In this document: positions 18,344-27,738 of the stretch, in pieces
How the letters are laid out: each line of letters begins with the position of its first letter
Position numbering within the stretch: the first letter of the stretch is position 1
Source of the DNA: Brevundimonas sp. UBA5936
GTDB lineage: Bacteria; Pseudomonadota; Alphaproteobacteria; Caulobacterales; Caulobacteraceae
Direction of reading: 5' to 3'
Assembly: GCA_002430835.1 (NCBI GenBank)
Contig: DJDA01000109.1
Span: forward strand, 31,613-95,612
Length of the DNA: 64,000 bases
Translations under genes and position numbers: made by a program
Notes under the pieces: generated by a model
What the model saw: only the letters and a program-made list of their open reading frames with translations
The model's database searches: none
Told to the model about the DNA's origin: nothing

Positions 18344-19119
18344 GGCCGGCCGGCGGCGCTACGCGGAAAGCCGACGCGGTCGTTCAGGGCGATCGCATCC
18401 GCTTTCTCGATCAGGGCGAGGGCGATCCCGTGCTGCTCGTCCACGGCGCCTACGGCCGGGGCGATGTTTTCGCCCGCTCGCCCTTCGGACTCGCCCTGTC
18501 GAGCGGCCGTCGGATCATCGCACCGGACGCCCTGGGTCATGGCGACAGCGACGCGCCGGCGGATCCGGGCGCCTACGGCCCCGATCGCCGGGCCGACCAT
18601 CTGGCCGCGGCGCTCGACGCGGCCGGCGTGGAGCGGGCGCACGTGGTCGGATACTCCATGGGCGGCTGGGCGGCCTCGGCCCTGGCGACCCGTCACCCGG
18701 ATCGCATCGCCTCCCTGGCGATCGGCGGCTGGGACGTGGTGGACGGCATGTACACGCCGGCGAAGGCCTGGGGATTCGCGGAGATCACCTACGACGTCCT
18801 GACCGCCCTGGTCCGGCAGGGCCGACCCGAGCTGCTTGAGGACGTCACACCGGAGCGCGAGCCGGGGCTGGCCATGGCGATCAACGCCATGAACACCTTG
18901 GCGGGCCTGGCCGAGGGCGTCGCCGCCTGTCCAGCCCCCACCGCGCTGTGGATCGGCCGGGACGATCTTTATCACGACGCCGGCCGCCGGTTCGCCGAGG
19001 CGACGGGCTGTCGGTTCATCAGCCTGACCGGCGATCATGAGACGGTCATCCATACTCACGGCGCGGCCGCGGCGGCGCGGGTGTCGCATTTCATCGAGAC
19101 CAGCGGAGAACAAGCATGA
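18340..19119 (+). CDS. Alpha/beta hydrolase
   Basis: A 259-residue alpha/beta hydrolase. VLLVHGAYGRGD (about 31-42) forms the oxyanion hole, GYSMGGWAASAL contains the nucleophile Ser106, TALWIGRDDLY provides the acid and SLTGDHETVIH the base. The pattern is that of C-C or ester-bond hydrolases such as the haloperoxidase/MhpC group. It overlaps both neighbours by 4 bp (ATGA at each end), so it is part of one transcript. Two distinct hydrolases in series suggest sequential cleavage of a complex ester. Confidence 0.8.
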   Translation: MRPAGGATRKADAVVQGDRIRFLDQGEGDPVLLVHGAYGRGDVFARSPFGLALSSGRRIIAPDALGHGDSDAPADPGAYGPDRRADHLAAALDAAGVERAHVVGYSMGGWAASALATRHPDRIASLAIGGWDVVDGMYTPAKAWGFAEITYDVLTALVRQGRPELLEDVTPEREPGLAMAINAMNTLAGLAEGVAACPAPTALWIGRDDLYHDAGRRFAEATGCRFISLTGDHETVIHTHGAAAAARVSHFIETSGEQA

Positions 19120-20603
19120 CCCCCACCCTGGCCGCCGAACAGTCGGCGGCGGTGGCCCGCGCGGCGCCCCTCGGGGTCCGCTTCAAGTCCGCCTACGGCG
19201 CCGGCGCCATGGCCGACGGCGTCGTCGCCGCCGGCTTCGGCTTCTTTCTCCTGTTCTACCTGACCGCCGTGTGCGGCATGTCCGGAACGCTCGCGGGGAC
19301 CGCCAAGCTGATCGCCCTGCTTATCGACGCGGTCGCCGATCCGGCCATCGGCCTGGCCAGCGACCGGCTGCGCTCACGCTACGGCCGGCGCCTTCCCTTC
19401 ATGGTGGGCGGACTGCTGCCGTTCGCCGCCGCCTTCGGCCTGCTGTTCTCGATGCCCGCGTCGCTGAGCGGCGCGACGCAGTTCGTCTATGTCACCGTCT
19501 GCCTCGTGGTGCTCCGGCTGTCCCTGTCCGCCTTCGTGCTGCCGTTTACCGCGGTCGGGGCCGAGGTCACCGACGATTACAGGGAGCGGGCAAGTATCGT
19601 CTCCTTCCGGCTGTCGTTCCAGAACGCCGGCATTCTGGCCGGGGTCGTCCTGGGACTGGGGGTGTTCATGGCCGGACCTGACGGCCTTCTGGACCGGACA
19701 GCCTACGTCCCCTTCGCCTGGGCCTGCGCGGCGGTGATGCTCGTGACCGGCGCGATCTCGATCGGCGCCGTGCGCCAGGCCCTGCCGCGCCTTCACGGAC
19801 CGGAGGCGGGATCGGGCGGCTTCCTGGGCGGATTCGCCCGCGAGATGATCGAGCTCTCGCGCAACCGCTCCTTCCTGGTGCTGTTCGGCACGGTGCTGAC
19901 CTATTTCCTCGCCTATTCGGCCCACGTCTCCCTGGCCCTGCACGCCAGCCGTTACTTCTGGAACCTCGACACGGGCGCGATCCAGCTCATCCTGCTCAGC
20001 GCCACGCTCGGCCCCCTTCTGGGGGCGCCCCTCAGCGCCTACGCCTTGCGCCGCATCGAGAAGCGCACGCTCTCGATCGCCGCCTTCCTCGCGATCGCGC
20101 TCTTCCTCGTCTGGCCGCCGCTGCTGCAGCTATACGGGCCGGTCCGGCTGGACCCCGCCGCCGCCACGATCGTCCTGTTCATCAACGGGCTGCTGGTCGG
20201 AACCGCGATCATGGTCGGCGGCATCGGCTTCCAGTCCATGCTGGCCGACACCGCCGACGAGCATGAGCATCTGTTCGGGGTGCGCCGGGAGGGCCTGTTC
20301 TTCTCCGGCCTGACCCTGGCGTACAAGGCCGCCTCGGGTCTCGGCGGTCTGATCGCCGGGCTCGCGCTCGACGCCATCCGTTTCCCGACCGACCTCGCGT
20401 CCCGGGCGCCCGGCGCGGCCATCCCGGGAGAGGTCCTGGAGAAGTTGGCGCTGATCTCCGGCCCGCTTCCGGCGGCCTTCGCGGCGCTCTCGCCGCTCTT
20501 CCTCATCGGCTATCACCTGACGCGCAAGCGCCATGCCGAAATCATCGCAGACCTGGAACGGCGCAAGGGCGTCCCCGCGCATCCGACGGAGCCGACGGCG
20601 TGA
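19116..20603 (+). CDS. MFS transporter of the GPH cation symporter family
   Basis: A 495-residue inner-membrane protein with about 12 transmembrane helices. The GPH/MFS_2 signature is present in LLIDAVADPAIGLASDRLRS (about 69-88) followed by RYGRRLPFMVGG. Relatives carry glycosides, glucuronides or related polar molecules with a cation. In this cluster it would move the product made or imported in the periplasm into the cytoplasm. Overlaps the upstream hydrolase by ATGA and the downstream SDR by GTGA. Confidence 0.85.
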   Translation: MTPTLAAEQSAAVARAAPLGVRFKSAYGAGAMADGVVAAGFGFFLLFYLTAVCGMSGTLAGTAKLIALLIDAVADPAIGLASDRLRSRYGRRLPFMVGGLLPFAAAFGLLFSMPASLSGATQFVYVTVCLVVLRLSLSAFVLPFTAVGAEVTDDYRERASIVSFRLSFQNAGILAGVVLGLGVFMAGPDGLLDRTAYVPFAWACAAVMLVTGAISIGAVRQALPRLHGPEAGSGGFLGGFAREMIELSRNRSFLVLFGTVLTYFLAYSAHVSLALHASRYFWNLDTGAIQLILLSATLGPLLGAPLSAYALRRIEKRTLSIAAFLAIALFLVWPPLLQLYGPVRLDPAAATIVLFINGLLVGTAIMVGGIGFQSMLADTADEHEHLFGVRREGLFFSGLTLAYKAASGLGGLIAGLALDAIRFPTDLASRAPGAAIPGEVLEKLALISGPLPAAFAALSPLFLIGYHLTRKRHAEIIADLERRKGVPAHPTEPTA

Positions 20604-21484
20604 TCCGGCTCGACGGAAGGGTCGCGGTTGTGACCGGTGCGGGCGGCGGTCTCGGCCGCGCGCACGCCCGGCTGCTTGCGCGACGGGGCGCCAAGGTGGT
20701 CATCAACGACATGGGCGACGCCGCACAGGTTGTGGCCGATGAGATCCGGGCCGAAGGCGGCGAGACGTTCGCGGCCACAGGGTCGGTGACGGACCGGGCC
20801 TTCGTGACCGGCATGATCGATCAGGCCATGGCCAAATGGGGCCGGGTCGACATTCTGGTGAACAACGCCGGCGTCCTGCGCGACAAGACCTTCGCCAAGA
20901 TGGAGCTGGACGACTTCCGCTTCGTCGTCGACGTGCACCTGATGGGGGCGGTCAACTGCACAAAGGCGGTGTGGGAGATCATGCGCGGGCAGACCTACGG
21001 CCGGATCGTGATGACGACTTCTTCGTCGGGCCTCTACGGCAACTTCGGCCAGTCCAACTACGGCGCCGCCAAGATGGCGCTCGTCGGCCTGATGCAGACG
21101 CTCGGTCTTGAGGGCGAGCGTTACGGGATCCGGGTCAACTGCCTGGCGCCGACCGCCGCGACCGGGATGATGGAGGGCATCCTGCCCCCTGAACAGCTCA
21201 GCCTGCTCGATCCCGACCGGGTGAGCCCCGCCATGTTGGCGCTGGTCGCGCAGGACGCGCCGGATCGCGTCATCCTGTGCGCCGGCGCGGGCGGCTTTGA
21301 AACCGCCCGCATCCTCCTGACGCGGGGCGTTCATCTGCCCGATGGTCCGGACACGGCCGAGGCCATCCTGGCGCGTCTCGCCGACATCGGGGATCTTTCG
21401 GACGCGTGGACGCCCCGGGACGCGCTCGAACAGAGCCGGCTCGAACTGCACAAGGCCGGCTACACCACGCCGGGGAGCGCCTGA
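20600..21484 (+). CDS. Short-chain dehydrogenase/reductase, 17-beta-HSD4-like
   Basis: A 294-residue NAD(P)-dependent oxidoreductase. TGAGGGLG at 12-19 binds the cofactor, NNAG is at 88-91, and the catalytic set is Ser near 142 with Y154-G-A-A-K158. The N-terminus and the VINDMGD segment resemble the (3R)-hydroxyacyl-CoA dehydrogenase domain of multifunctional peroxisomal enzyme type 2, so a beta-oxidation-like step on a CoA thioester is plausible next to an acyl-CoA ligase. Starts at GTG overlapping the MFS stop codon (GTGA). Confidence 0.85.
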   Translation: MIRLDGRVAVVTGAGGGLGRAHARLLARRGAKVVINDMGDAAQVVADEIRAEGGETFAATGSVTDRAFVTGMIDQAMAKWGRVDILVNNAGVLRDKTFAKMELDDFRFVVDVHLMGAVNCTKAVWEIMRGQTYGRIVMTTSSSGLYGNFGQSNYGAAKMALVGLMQTLGLEGERYGIRVNCLAPTAATGMMEGILPPEQLSLLDPDRVSPAMLALVAQDAPDRVILCAGAGGFETARILLTRGVHLPDGPDTAEAILARLADIGDLSDAWTPRDALEQSRLELHKAGYTTPGSA

Positions 21485-21485
21485 C

Positions 21486-23225
21486 GTGATCACTGGATGT
21501 ACGCGCAAGATCGCAGCGCTTCTCGCCGCAGGCGTCGCCCTGACCGCGACGCCCGTCGCCGCCCAGACGCAAACGATCCTCGAGGCGCCGGCGGGGCGTG
21601 TTCGTGGAGAGCAGGACGGCGCGGTTCGCGTCTTCCGCGGACTGCCCTACGCCGAGGCTCCCGTCGGCTCTCGGCGATGGCGCCCGCCTGCCCCGTCCCC
21701 CTCCTGGGGGGGCGTTCGCGACGCGACCCGGTTCGGGGCCGCGTGTCCGCAGCCCGCCTCGCCGTTCCACGATCACGCGGCGGTCAGCGAGGACTGCCTG
21801 TTTCTGAACGTCTGGACGTCCGCCGGAGCGCAGGACGCGCCGGTCCTCGTCTGGATTCATGGCGGATCGCTGGTCAGCGGCGCCGGCAGTGATCCCCTCT
21901 ACGACGGATCGGCCTTCGCTGATCGCGGCGTCGTGGTGGTGACGATCAACTATCGTCTCGGAGCCCTGGGCTGGCTGGCGCATCCGGCGCTGAGCGCGGA
22001 GTCGCCCGAGGGAGTCTCCGGCAACTATGGTCTTCTCGACCAGATCGAGGCCCTGCGCTGGATTCAGCGAAACATCCGGGCCTTCGGCGGCGACCCCGGT
22101 CGGGTGACCATCGCCGGCGAATCCGCCGGGGCGCTCAGCGCCCTGTATCTGATGACCGCCCCGGAGGCGCGGGGACTTTTTCATGGGGTGATCGCCCAGA
22201 GCGCCTACCTCATCACAATGCCGGAACTGCGCGACGGCCGGTGGACGGACTGGCCGGACGCGGAAACCGCCGGGGCCGCCCTGGCCGACCGGCTCGGCGC
22301 CCCGAGCCTGGAGGCTCTTCGCGACCTGGACACCGCCGCCCTCGTCGGCAGCGATGCGCGGAGCCCGTGGATCCCGCTCGGCGTCATCGACGGGCGGCAT
22401 CTCCCGCGCCAGCCGATCGAGGTCTTCGATCGGGGCGATCAGGCGGACGTGCCGCTCCTCGCGGGTTACAACGAAGGCGAGATCCGGTCGCTCCGCTTTC
22501 TTCTTCCGCCCGCGCCCGCGGATACGGAAAGCTATGAGCGCGAGATACGCGCGCGCTACGGCGATCTGGCGGAGGCCTTTTTACGCAACTATCCGTCGGC
22601 CGACCTCGACGCCAGCCGGCTCTCGGCCACCCGCGACGCCCTTTACGGCTGGACGTCGGAGCGGATCGTCCGCGACCAGACGGCGCTGGGTCAGGCCGCC
22701 TTTCTCTATATGTTCAACCATGGCTATCCGGCTGCCGAGGCGGCGGGCCTGCGCGCCTTTCATGGCTCCGAAATCCCCTTCGTTTTCGGCGGCATCGACG
22801 CCACGCCCGGTTACTGGCCCGCCATCCCCGCAACCGCGACAGAGCAACGGCTCTCTGACGCCATGACCGACTTCTGGGCGGGTTTCGCGCGGGACGGCCG
22901 CCCCGGCGAGGTCGACGGCGTCCGCTGGTCCCCCTATGGGGAGGACCGCGACTACATGGCCTTCGAGAACGCGCCCATCATGCGCGCGGCGCCGCCCAAC
23001 GGCTTCGACCTCGTGGAAGAGGTGGTGTGCCGCCGACGCGGCGCAGGCCTGGCCTGGCACTGGAATGTCGGCACCATCGCGCCCCCATTGCCTGTCCTCG
23101 GCCTTGGCCCTGGCGAGAACCGGGAACCTGAATCCTGCGGCCTCGGCTTTGGGCGCCCGGTCGCGAACACGCCTGAGCGCCCTGGCTCAGGATTGTCGGC
23201 CACCGCTGAGCGGCGCAGGAGGTGA
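21486..23225 (+). CDS. Type B carboxylesterase, secreted
   Basis: A 579-residue carboxylesterase/cholinesterase-fold protein. An N-terminal signal peptide (KIAALLAAGVALTATPVAAQ) indicates the periplasm. VFRGLPYAEAPVGSRRW and EDCLFLNVWTS are family signatures, GESAGALSALYL holds the nucleophile Ser213, and LRAFHGSEIPFVFG the catalytic His. The C-terminal 60 residues after the family end are low-complexity and may reflect a lost stop codon. Start is GTG two bases after the SDR stop. Probably the first enzyme to attack the imported ester. Confidence 0.85.
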   Translation: MITGCTRKIAALLAAGVALTATPVAAQTQTILEAPAGRVRGEQDGAVRVFRGLPYAEAPVGSRRWRPPAPSPSWGGVRDATRFGAACPQPASPFHDHAAVSEDCLFLNVWTSAGAQDAPVLVWIHGGSLVSGAGSDPLYDGSAFADRGVVVVTINYRLGALGWLAHPALSAESPEGVSGNYGLLDQIEALRWIQRNIRAFGGDPGRVTIAGESAGALSALYLMTAPEARGLFHGVIAQSAYLITMPELRDGRWTDWPDAETAGAALADRLGAPSLEALRDLDTAALVGSDARSPWIPLGVIDGRHLPRQPIEVFDRGDQADVPLLAGYNEGEIRSLRFLLPPAPADTESYEREIRARYGDLAEAFLRNYPSADLDASRLSATRDALYGWTSERIVRDQTALGQAAFLYMFNHGYPAAEAAGLRAFHGSEIPFVFGGIDATPGYWPAIPATATEQRLSDAMTDFWAGFARDGRPGEVDGVRWSPYGEDRDYMAFENAPIMRAAPPNGFDLVEEVVCRRRGAGLAWHWNVGTIAPPLPVLGLGPGENREPESCGLGFGRPVANTPERPGSGLSATAERRRR

Positions 23226-23416
23226 AGCACGGCGCCCTCGCCACGCCAATCAGAAGCGCGGGTCGCAAGGGGGGCCGCCGCGAAATGGAAGGAGAGCGGG
23301 TCGCGACGGGGCTCGACCGAAACCTCGCTTGGGAGGGTGATCAACTGGTGCGGTTGACGACGGGCCGCCGACGCGGCGGAATAAGACATCCGCATTCTCC
23401 CGTTCAGGCGATCAGG

Positions 23417-23989
23417 ATGATGACGTTGAGGCGCTCGACACTGATTCCATCCCCCGCCGCCTTGGGCCGCAGCCTGCGACGCTGGCGCTTGCTCAACCGG
23501 GTGAAGCAGGAGTCCCTCGCCGGGCTGGTCGGCGTCGCGCAAACCACGGTTTCCCGCTGGGAATCGATCACCGCAGAACCGGGCCCGCGAGAAGCAAGCG
23601 CCCTTCTCGACCTTCTTTCGGCACGTCCGACGACCGCCTCTGACAGGGCGCTACTGGACCTCGTTCGATCGGCCCCGCGGCCCATGCATCTGATCTGCGA
23701 CCTCTCGCACCGGCTGCTCGCCGTCTCCCCTGCTCGCGAACGCCAATGGCGCGTTTCGCACACCGAACTGCTCGGGGTGTCGCTGTGGCGGTTCGCAACC
23801 CCGGGGATCGAGGCTGGAGAGACCCGCCTGGCGTCGGAGGGCTGGTACGAGCCGTTCGCGGAGGATCTGACGGTCTCGACCGACCAGGCGGACTTCCCTG
23901 AACTCACCATTCCGACCGGAGACATTCGCTACACGCGGCTGGCGCTGGCGGACGGCGCCTTCGCCCGGCTCGTTCAGTCCTCCGCATAA
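23417..23989 (+). CDS. XRE family helix-turn-helix protein
   Basis: A 190-residue protein. LGRSLRRWRLLNRVKQESLA, then GLVGVAQTTVSRWESITAEP (about 15-55) is a lambda Cro/CI-type HTH. The rest (PMHLICDLSHRLLAVSPARE) looks like a small PAS-type or ligand domain. The start at 23417 is chosen because the frame upstream to 23222 reads as low-complexity. It follows the esterase gene but has its own spacer, so membership in the catabolic operon is unlikely. Confidence 0.65.
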   Translation: MMTLRRSTLIPSPAALGRSLRRWRLLNRVKQESLAGLVGVAQTTVSRWESITAEPGPREASALLDLLSARPTTASDRALLDLVRSAPRPMHLICDLSHRLLAVSPARERQWRVSHTELLGVSLWRFATPGIEAGETRLASEGWYEPFAEDLTVSTDQADFPELTIPTGDIRYTRLALADGAFARLVQSSA

Positions 23990-24037
23990 GTTATTCCTGC
24001 GGTGGGCATCGCGCTGCGAGTCTGGTCTGAAACAGAA

Positions 24038-24652
24038 ATGGACACGCCCGACATCAGACGTATCGCCTCCGTGCTGCAATTTCTGAAGGACGTCGAGCCT
24101 TTGAAGGACACACTGAGAACCGGTCGGACCTCACAGGGACGTCAGGAGAGCACGGCCGAGCATTGCTGGCGGCTGGCGCTATCGGCGATGTTGTTCGCCG
24201 CCGACCGTCCAGACCTCGATTGCCGACGTCTGCTTGAGCTTTGTCTCGTTCATGATCTCGGGGAAGTCGTCGGGGGAGATGTGCCGGCGCCGCTGCAGGT
24301 GAACGATCCGGACCGAGCCGCCCGCGAACGCGCTGACCTGACCACTCTTGTCAGAACGCTGCCGCGCGATCTCGCCGATATGATCCTTGCGCGTTGGGAC
24401 GAGTACGCCGACGCCATGACGCCGGAGGCCCTTGCAGCCAAGGCTCTCGACAAGCTGGAGACCATGACCCAGCACCTCGCTGGGCGGAACGCCGAAGACT
24501 TCGATTACAGTTTCAATCTGAGCTACGGGCGCGTCTACACCGACAGCCATCCCCAAACGATGGCTGCGCGTTCCATCGTCGATGGCCAGATGCTCGCGCG
24601 TCTCGGCGGCGGTCACGTGACGGCATCGCACCGATCAAACTCTCCGACCTAG
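24038..24652 (+). CDS. HD domain hydrolase (YfbR/HDDC2-like)
   Basis: A 204-residue metal-dependent phosphohydrolase. Motifs in order are RQESTAEHCWRLAL (first His), LCLVHDLGEVVGGD (the HD dyad), and a later conserved Asp in AAKALDKLETMTQHL. This is the pattern of 5'-deoxynucleotidase YfbR and human HDDC2, which dephosphorylate deoxynucleoside monophosphates. ATG at 24038 fits the family N-terminus; a GTG at 24002 would add 12 unlikely residues. No obvious operon partner. Confidence 0.8.
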   Translation: MDTPDIRRIASVLQFLKDVEPLKDTLRTGRTSQGRQESTAEHCWRLALSAMLFAADRPDLDCRRLLELCLVHDLGEVVGGDVPAPLQVNDPDRAARERADLTTLVRTLPRDLADMILARWDEYADAMTPEALAAKALDKLETMTQHLAGRNAEDFDYSFNLSYGRVYTDSHPQTMAARSIVDGQMLARLGGGHVTASHRSNSPT

Positions 24653-24832
24653 CCGATCTCACGGAGGCCTACGCGCAGGTTCGCAATCCGGGCCTCATCG
24701 TCAACCGAGCTCCCGTCTGATCCTCTGAGCGCGGCCTTATGGTGGGTGCCCGGCGAGACAGTCGCCCGATGGGAGACGGCGTGGCCGGTCGACCGCGCAC
24801 GCCATGAGCTGTGAACGCCGCGGCGTACGACT

Positions 24833-25585
24833 TCAGAGGGCGACTGGAGCCAGACCCGCCTTGCTTCTTCCTCGTTGATAGATCGCGTGGAAACTCCCCC
24901 AAAGCGCGTTGACGATGAGACCGACGAGCAGGCTGTCGACCGCGAAGAGGCCCCAGAGAAGCGCGCCCGGTCCGGCGAACGCCATGCCGACGTTGAGCGC
25001 CGTATGGGCCACCAGGAGCGGCAGAAAGACCGCGAAATAGATCGCCAGGCCGGGCAGGAGGATGCTGAAGCCACGGCGGATGGACGTGAGCGGACCCGTC
25101 ACGCGGTCGCCCAGAGGGACCGCGACGCGCCAGCCGGCGAGCAGGACCTGCAGGACGGATGCGAGCAGGAAGGTCGCCACCCCGGCCACGATCGAACCCG
25201 CCTTGCCGAGGGAGCTTTCGTCGAGCCATGGGTTCAGTTGGTCGAGGCCGAAGTCGAGAACCAGGAAGACGAGGATGACCGGAACGAAGGCCGCCACGGA
25301 AGCGCCGCCGATCGAGGCGGTCTTGAGGCGATCGCCCCCGGTGTGGAGGTAACGGCTCATCCAGAGGCCGCCGATCATCAGGGCCGCCAATTTGACGTAA
25401 CCGAACGTCATACGGGCCGGATGGCCGGCAAGGGCTTCGGTCTGTTCGAGGTTGTCGAACAGTCCGATGCGCCATTCGATCACATGCTGGGCGAACTCCA
25501 CGAGCGGCGCTATGAGGAAGACCAGCGGAAAGGCGATGGCGAACCCCCAGCCATACCCGTAGCTCGTCTTGATGTCGGACCACAT
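24833..25585 (-). CDS. Hypothetical multi-pass membrane protein
   Basis: A 250-residue protein with about six hydrophobic helices, including GWGFAIAFPLVFLIAPLVEF near residue 14 and SILLPGLAIYFAVFLPLLVA near 190. Polar loops are short. The gene lies 62 bp downstream of the secreted EreA-like gene on the same strand and may be co-transcribed with it. No family could be named with confidence. Confidence 0.6.
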   Translation of the reverse strand: MWSDIKTSYGYGWGFAIAFPLVFLIAPLVEFAQHVIEWRIGLFDNLEQTEALAGHPARMTFGYVKLAALMIGGLWMSRYLHTGGDRLKTASIGGASVAAFVPVILVFLVLDFGLDQLNPWLDESSLGKAGSIVAGVATFLLASVLQVLLAGWRVAVPLGDRVTGPLTSIRRGFSILLPGLAIYFAVFLPLLVAHTALNVGMAFAGPGALLWGLFAVDSLLVGLIVNALWGSFHAIYQRGRSKAGLAPVAL

Positions 25586-25647
25586 GATCGGTCTCCGTAT
25601 CGAAGGTCGGCGGCGGAGGCGTTCGAGGGCGCCCGGCAGCGTTCCGG

Positions 25648-26883
25648 TTAAGGGGCGGTCTGCTCGCGGGGTGCGGCCCAGTCGGATCCGCGAAAGACGC
25701 CGATGTATTGCGCGTAGTCCGAGGACGGGATCGACGGATCCAGGTTGAACGCCTGTCCCACCGAGGTCTGGATGCTCATGAAGTCGCCCGCTCTTACGGG
25801 CGTGCCAGCCGCGCCCGGATCGAACACCAGGATGCGGTCGGGTCGGGACGCCGCACGAAGCGTCGCCGAACCCTGAACCTTCACGAAAGGACCGTCGATG
25901 TTGAAATCCGTCAGCCGCATCCGCTGCACGCCGGACGGCGTCGGAACCGGAATCTGGACGGCGCTGTCGAGCGACAGGATCGCGACGGTGACGACGCGGT
26001 CCCGGGCGGGAAGGTCGGAGGCGTCCACCCGCGCCGCGAACGGCATGGCGCCGTTCACCGGACCCTGCATGGCGTGGAACATGCCCCAGAGGCCGTAGGC
26101 CGGCCGGTCGCCCAGTTCGCCGGATCGGACGGCGTGCGCATAGGTTTCGAAGATGGCCGTCTCGCGGTGGCTGTCGACGGACAGACGCCGCAGGAGCTCG
26201 ACCAGCCGCAGGCCGACCGGATCTCCCGCACGGCCGTCCAGGGCCGCCAGCGCCAGGGCGGATCGAACCTTCAGGTCCCCGGCCTCCCACGCTGCGGCGT
26301 CGATCGAACCGCCGCGCGCTTCGACCCACTCGCGTAGCAGGTCCCAATCCTGTATGGCGTCCACGCCGATGAACCGGATTCGCAGCTCGGCGGCCAGTCC
26401 CTGGTTCAGCGCCCTGACGCCCCGGACCTTGTCCTCGAAGGACCGGTTGCCCCACTGGGCTCCGATGGTGGTCCAGTGGTCGAAGACACGATCCAGGACG
26501 TCCTCGTCGCCGCTTTCGAGATACTGGTTGAGCCGATCGCCCTGAACCGGGTCCACCTCCGCCACATAGTCGGTCAAGCCGATGCGCGCGTTCAGATGCG
26601 TGAGGAGCTCAAGGTCGAGGATCTGAGGCGCCGCCGAGCCATGGCTTTCGGCCAGAAGAAACAGTCTGTTCTCGTAGAAGGTCGCAGGAAAATCGAAGGT
26701 CAGACCACCTGTCACCGGCCCCTCCGCCACGACATGGGCGCGGAGGAAGGAGGCGGTCGGCTCGTCGGCCGTGTCGGCCAAGACGTCCGCCGGCAGCGGT
26801 TGCGGCGGCCCCATTTGGGCCAGAGCCGGTGTGGCGGCGAACAGCGCAGCAAGGCTGGCGGCGATCAAAAGCGGGCGGGTCAT
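25648..26883 (-). CDS. Secreted protein with an erythromycin-esterase-like N-terminal motif
   Basis: A 411-residue protein with a clear signal peptide (LLIAASLAALFAATPALAQ, cleaved near residue 23). RLFLLAESHGSAAPQILDL near 74-92 and WGMFHAMQG near 265 recall the E-x-x-H-G and downstream His of the erythromycin-esterase/ChaN/Tiki superfamily of metal-dependent hydrolases. The match is partial, so activity is not claimed. ATG 26883 gives the signal peptide directly. Confidence 0.5.
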   Translation of the reverse strand: MTRPLLIAASLAALFAATPALAQMGPPQPLPADVLADTADEPTASFLRAHVVAEGPVTGGLTFDFPATFYENRLFLLAESHGSAAPQILDLELLTHLNARIGLTDYVAEVDPVQGDRLNQYLESGDEDVLDRVFDHWTTIGAQWGNRSFEDKVRGVRALNQGLAAELRIRFIGVDAIQDWDLLREWVEARGGSIDAAAWEAGDLKVRSALALAALDGRAGDPVGLRLVELLRRLSVDSHRETAIFETYAHAVRSGELGDRPAYGLWGMFHAMQGPVNGAMPFAARVDASDLPARDRVVTVAILSLDSAVQIPVPTPSGVQRMRLTDFNIDGPFVKVQGSATLRAASRPDRILVFDPGAAGTPVRAGDFMSIQTSVGQAFNLDPSIPSSDYAQYIGVFRGSDWAAPREQTAP

Positions 26884-26935
26884 CGTGAAGCCTGAGAGTG
26901 GTTGGAGGGAATTCGGAACGTGACACGCATGGCGA

Positions 26936-27148
26936 CTAGGCCTCGTCTTCGGGGCGGTACCCAAGCAGATCGCCAGGCTGACACTCCAGCTCGCGGCACA
27001 AGGCCTCCAGGGTGGTGAAGCGGACGGCCCTCGCCTTCCCGGTCTTCAGCACCGACAGATTGGCGATGGTGACGCCGACGCGATCGGAGAGTTCGGTCAG
27101 GGACATGCGGCGGGCCTGGAGCAGGCGGTCGAGGTCGACGGTGATCAT
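26936..27148 (-). CDS. XRE family regulator paired with a DUF2975 protein
   Basis: A 70-residue HTH-only protein: DLDRLLQARRMSLTELSDRV, then GVTIANLSVLKTGKARAVRF and LEALCRELECQPGDLLGY, the YozG/Cro-like fold. This small HTH next to a DUF2975 membrane protein is a recurrent bacterial pair (YoaS/YozG in Bacillus). A TTG at 27163 overlapping the DUF2975 stop is an alternative start. Probably represses its own operon through the dyad at 27718. Confidence 0.8.
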   Translation of the reverse strand: MITVDLDRLLQARRMSLTELSDRVGVTIANLSVLKTGKARAVRFTTLEALCRELECQPGDLLGYRPEDEA

Positions 27149-27159
27149 CGAACCGCCCG

Positions 27160-27681
27160 TCAAACGGTCGCTTCGACGTCATCACGCATGCCTGCGCCCT
27201 GGCGGAAGACTTCGGCCAGCATGAAGACGATCAGAACGCCGAGCCAGGCGCCGACGTCGAGTTCGAAGCGATATCCGCCATCCAGCGGAGCGATCGCCTT
27301 GATCACCAGCTGGCTGATCTCCAGACCGGCGAGACTTGCGCCAATTGTCCGCAGCCGACCCACATTGGCGAGTTCGAAGGCCCGCCCCTGGTTCACCGCA
27401 AGGAAGATGCGACGCAACCGGTCGATGATCAGCCATGTGAAGCTGCAGGCGAAGAAGCCGCCCGCCATGACCGTCCACAACGTCGACGCCCCCGCCCCGC
27501 CGAGCGCGGGATCCGCATCGCGGGTCGCTTCGAGGGCGCCGGCGAGGAAATCGGGGACGAGCAGCGCCGCCAACAGGGCGAAAAGACAGGCGACCGCGCC
27601 GATGGCGACGAAGACGTTCGCCACGCCCAGACCCCATCGCACGACGCTGGCGACCGACCGCCGTCCAACCAGAGCTACCAT
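27160..27681 (-). CDS. DUF2975 membrane protein
   Basis: A 173-residue protein with four hydrophobic helices and the DUF2975 features FTWLIIDRLRRIFLAVNQGR and FELANVGRLRTIG between helices two and three. Function is unknown for the family. It is co-transcribed with the adjacent small XRE regulator. ATG 27681 is preceded by GGGAGGAC, a good ribosome site. Confidence 0.8.
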   Translation of the reverse strand: MVALVGRRSVASVVRWGLGVANVFVAIGAVACLFALLAALLVPDFLAGALEATRDADPALGGAGASTLWTVMAGGFFACSFTWLIIDRLRRIFLAVNQGRAFELANVGRLRTIGASLAGLEISQLVIKAIAPLDGGYRFELDVGAWLGVLIVFMLAEVFRQGAGMRDDVEATV

Positions 27682-27717
27682 GTTCAAAGTCCTCCCGGCC
27701 CCCTCGGCCGTCTCGAT

Positions 27718-27738
27718 AAACGATACGAATTATCGTTT
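27718..27738. promoter_or_regulatory. Dyad operator upstream of DUF2975-XRE operon
   Basis: AAACGATA (27718-27725), 5-nt spacer CGAAT, TATCGTTT (27731-27738) form a perfect 8-bp inverted repeat, 37 bp before the DUF2975 start. A further TATCGATA-like half-site follows at about 27755. A likely target of the small XRE regulator. Confidence 0.6.

Noticed and set aside
25586..26455. Long upstream extension of the membrane protein gene at 24833
   Set aside because: The extra 290 residues overlap the secreted EreA-like gene in another frame and are Arg/Gly-rich; the ATG at 25585 starts directly with a membrane protein.
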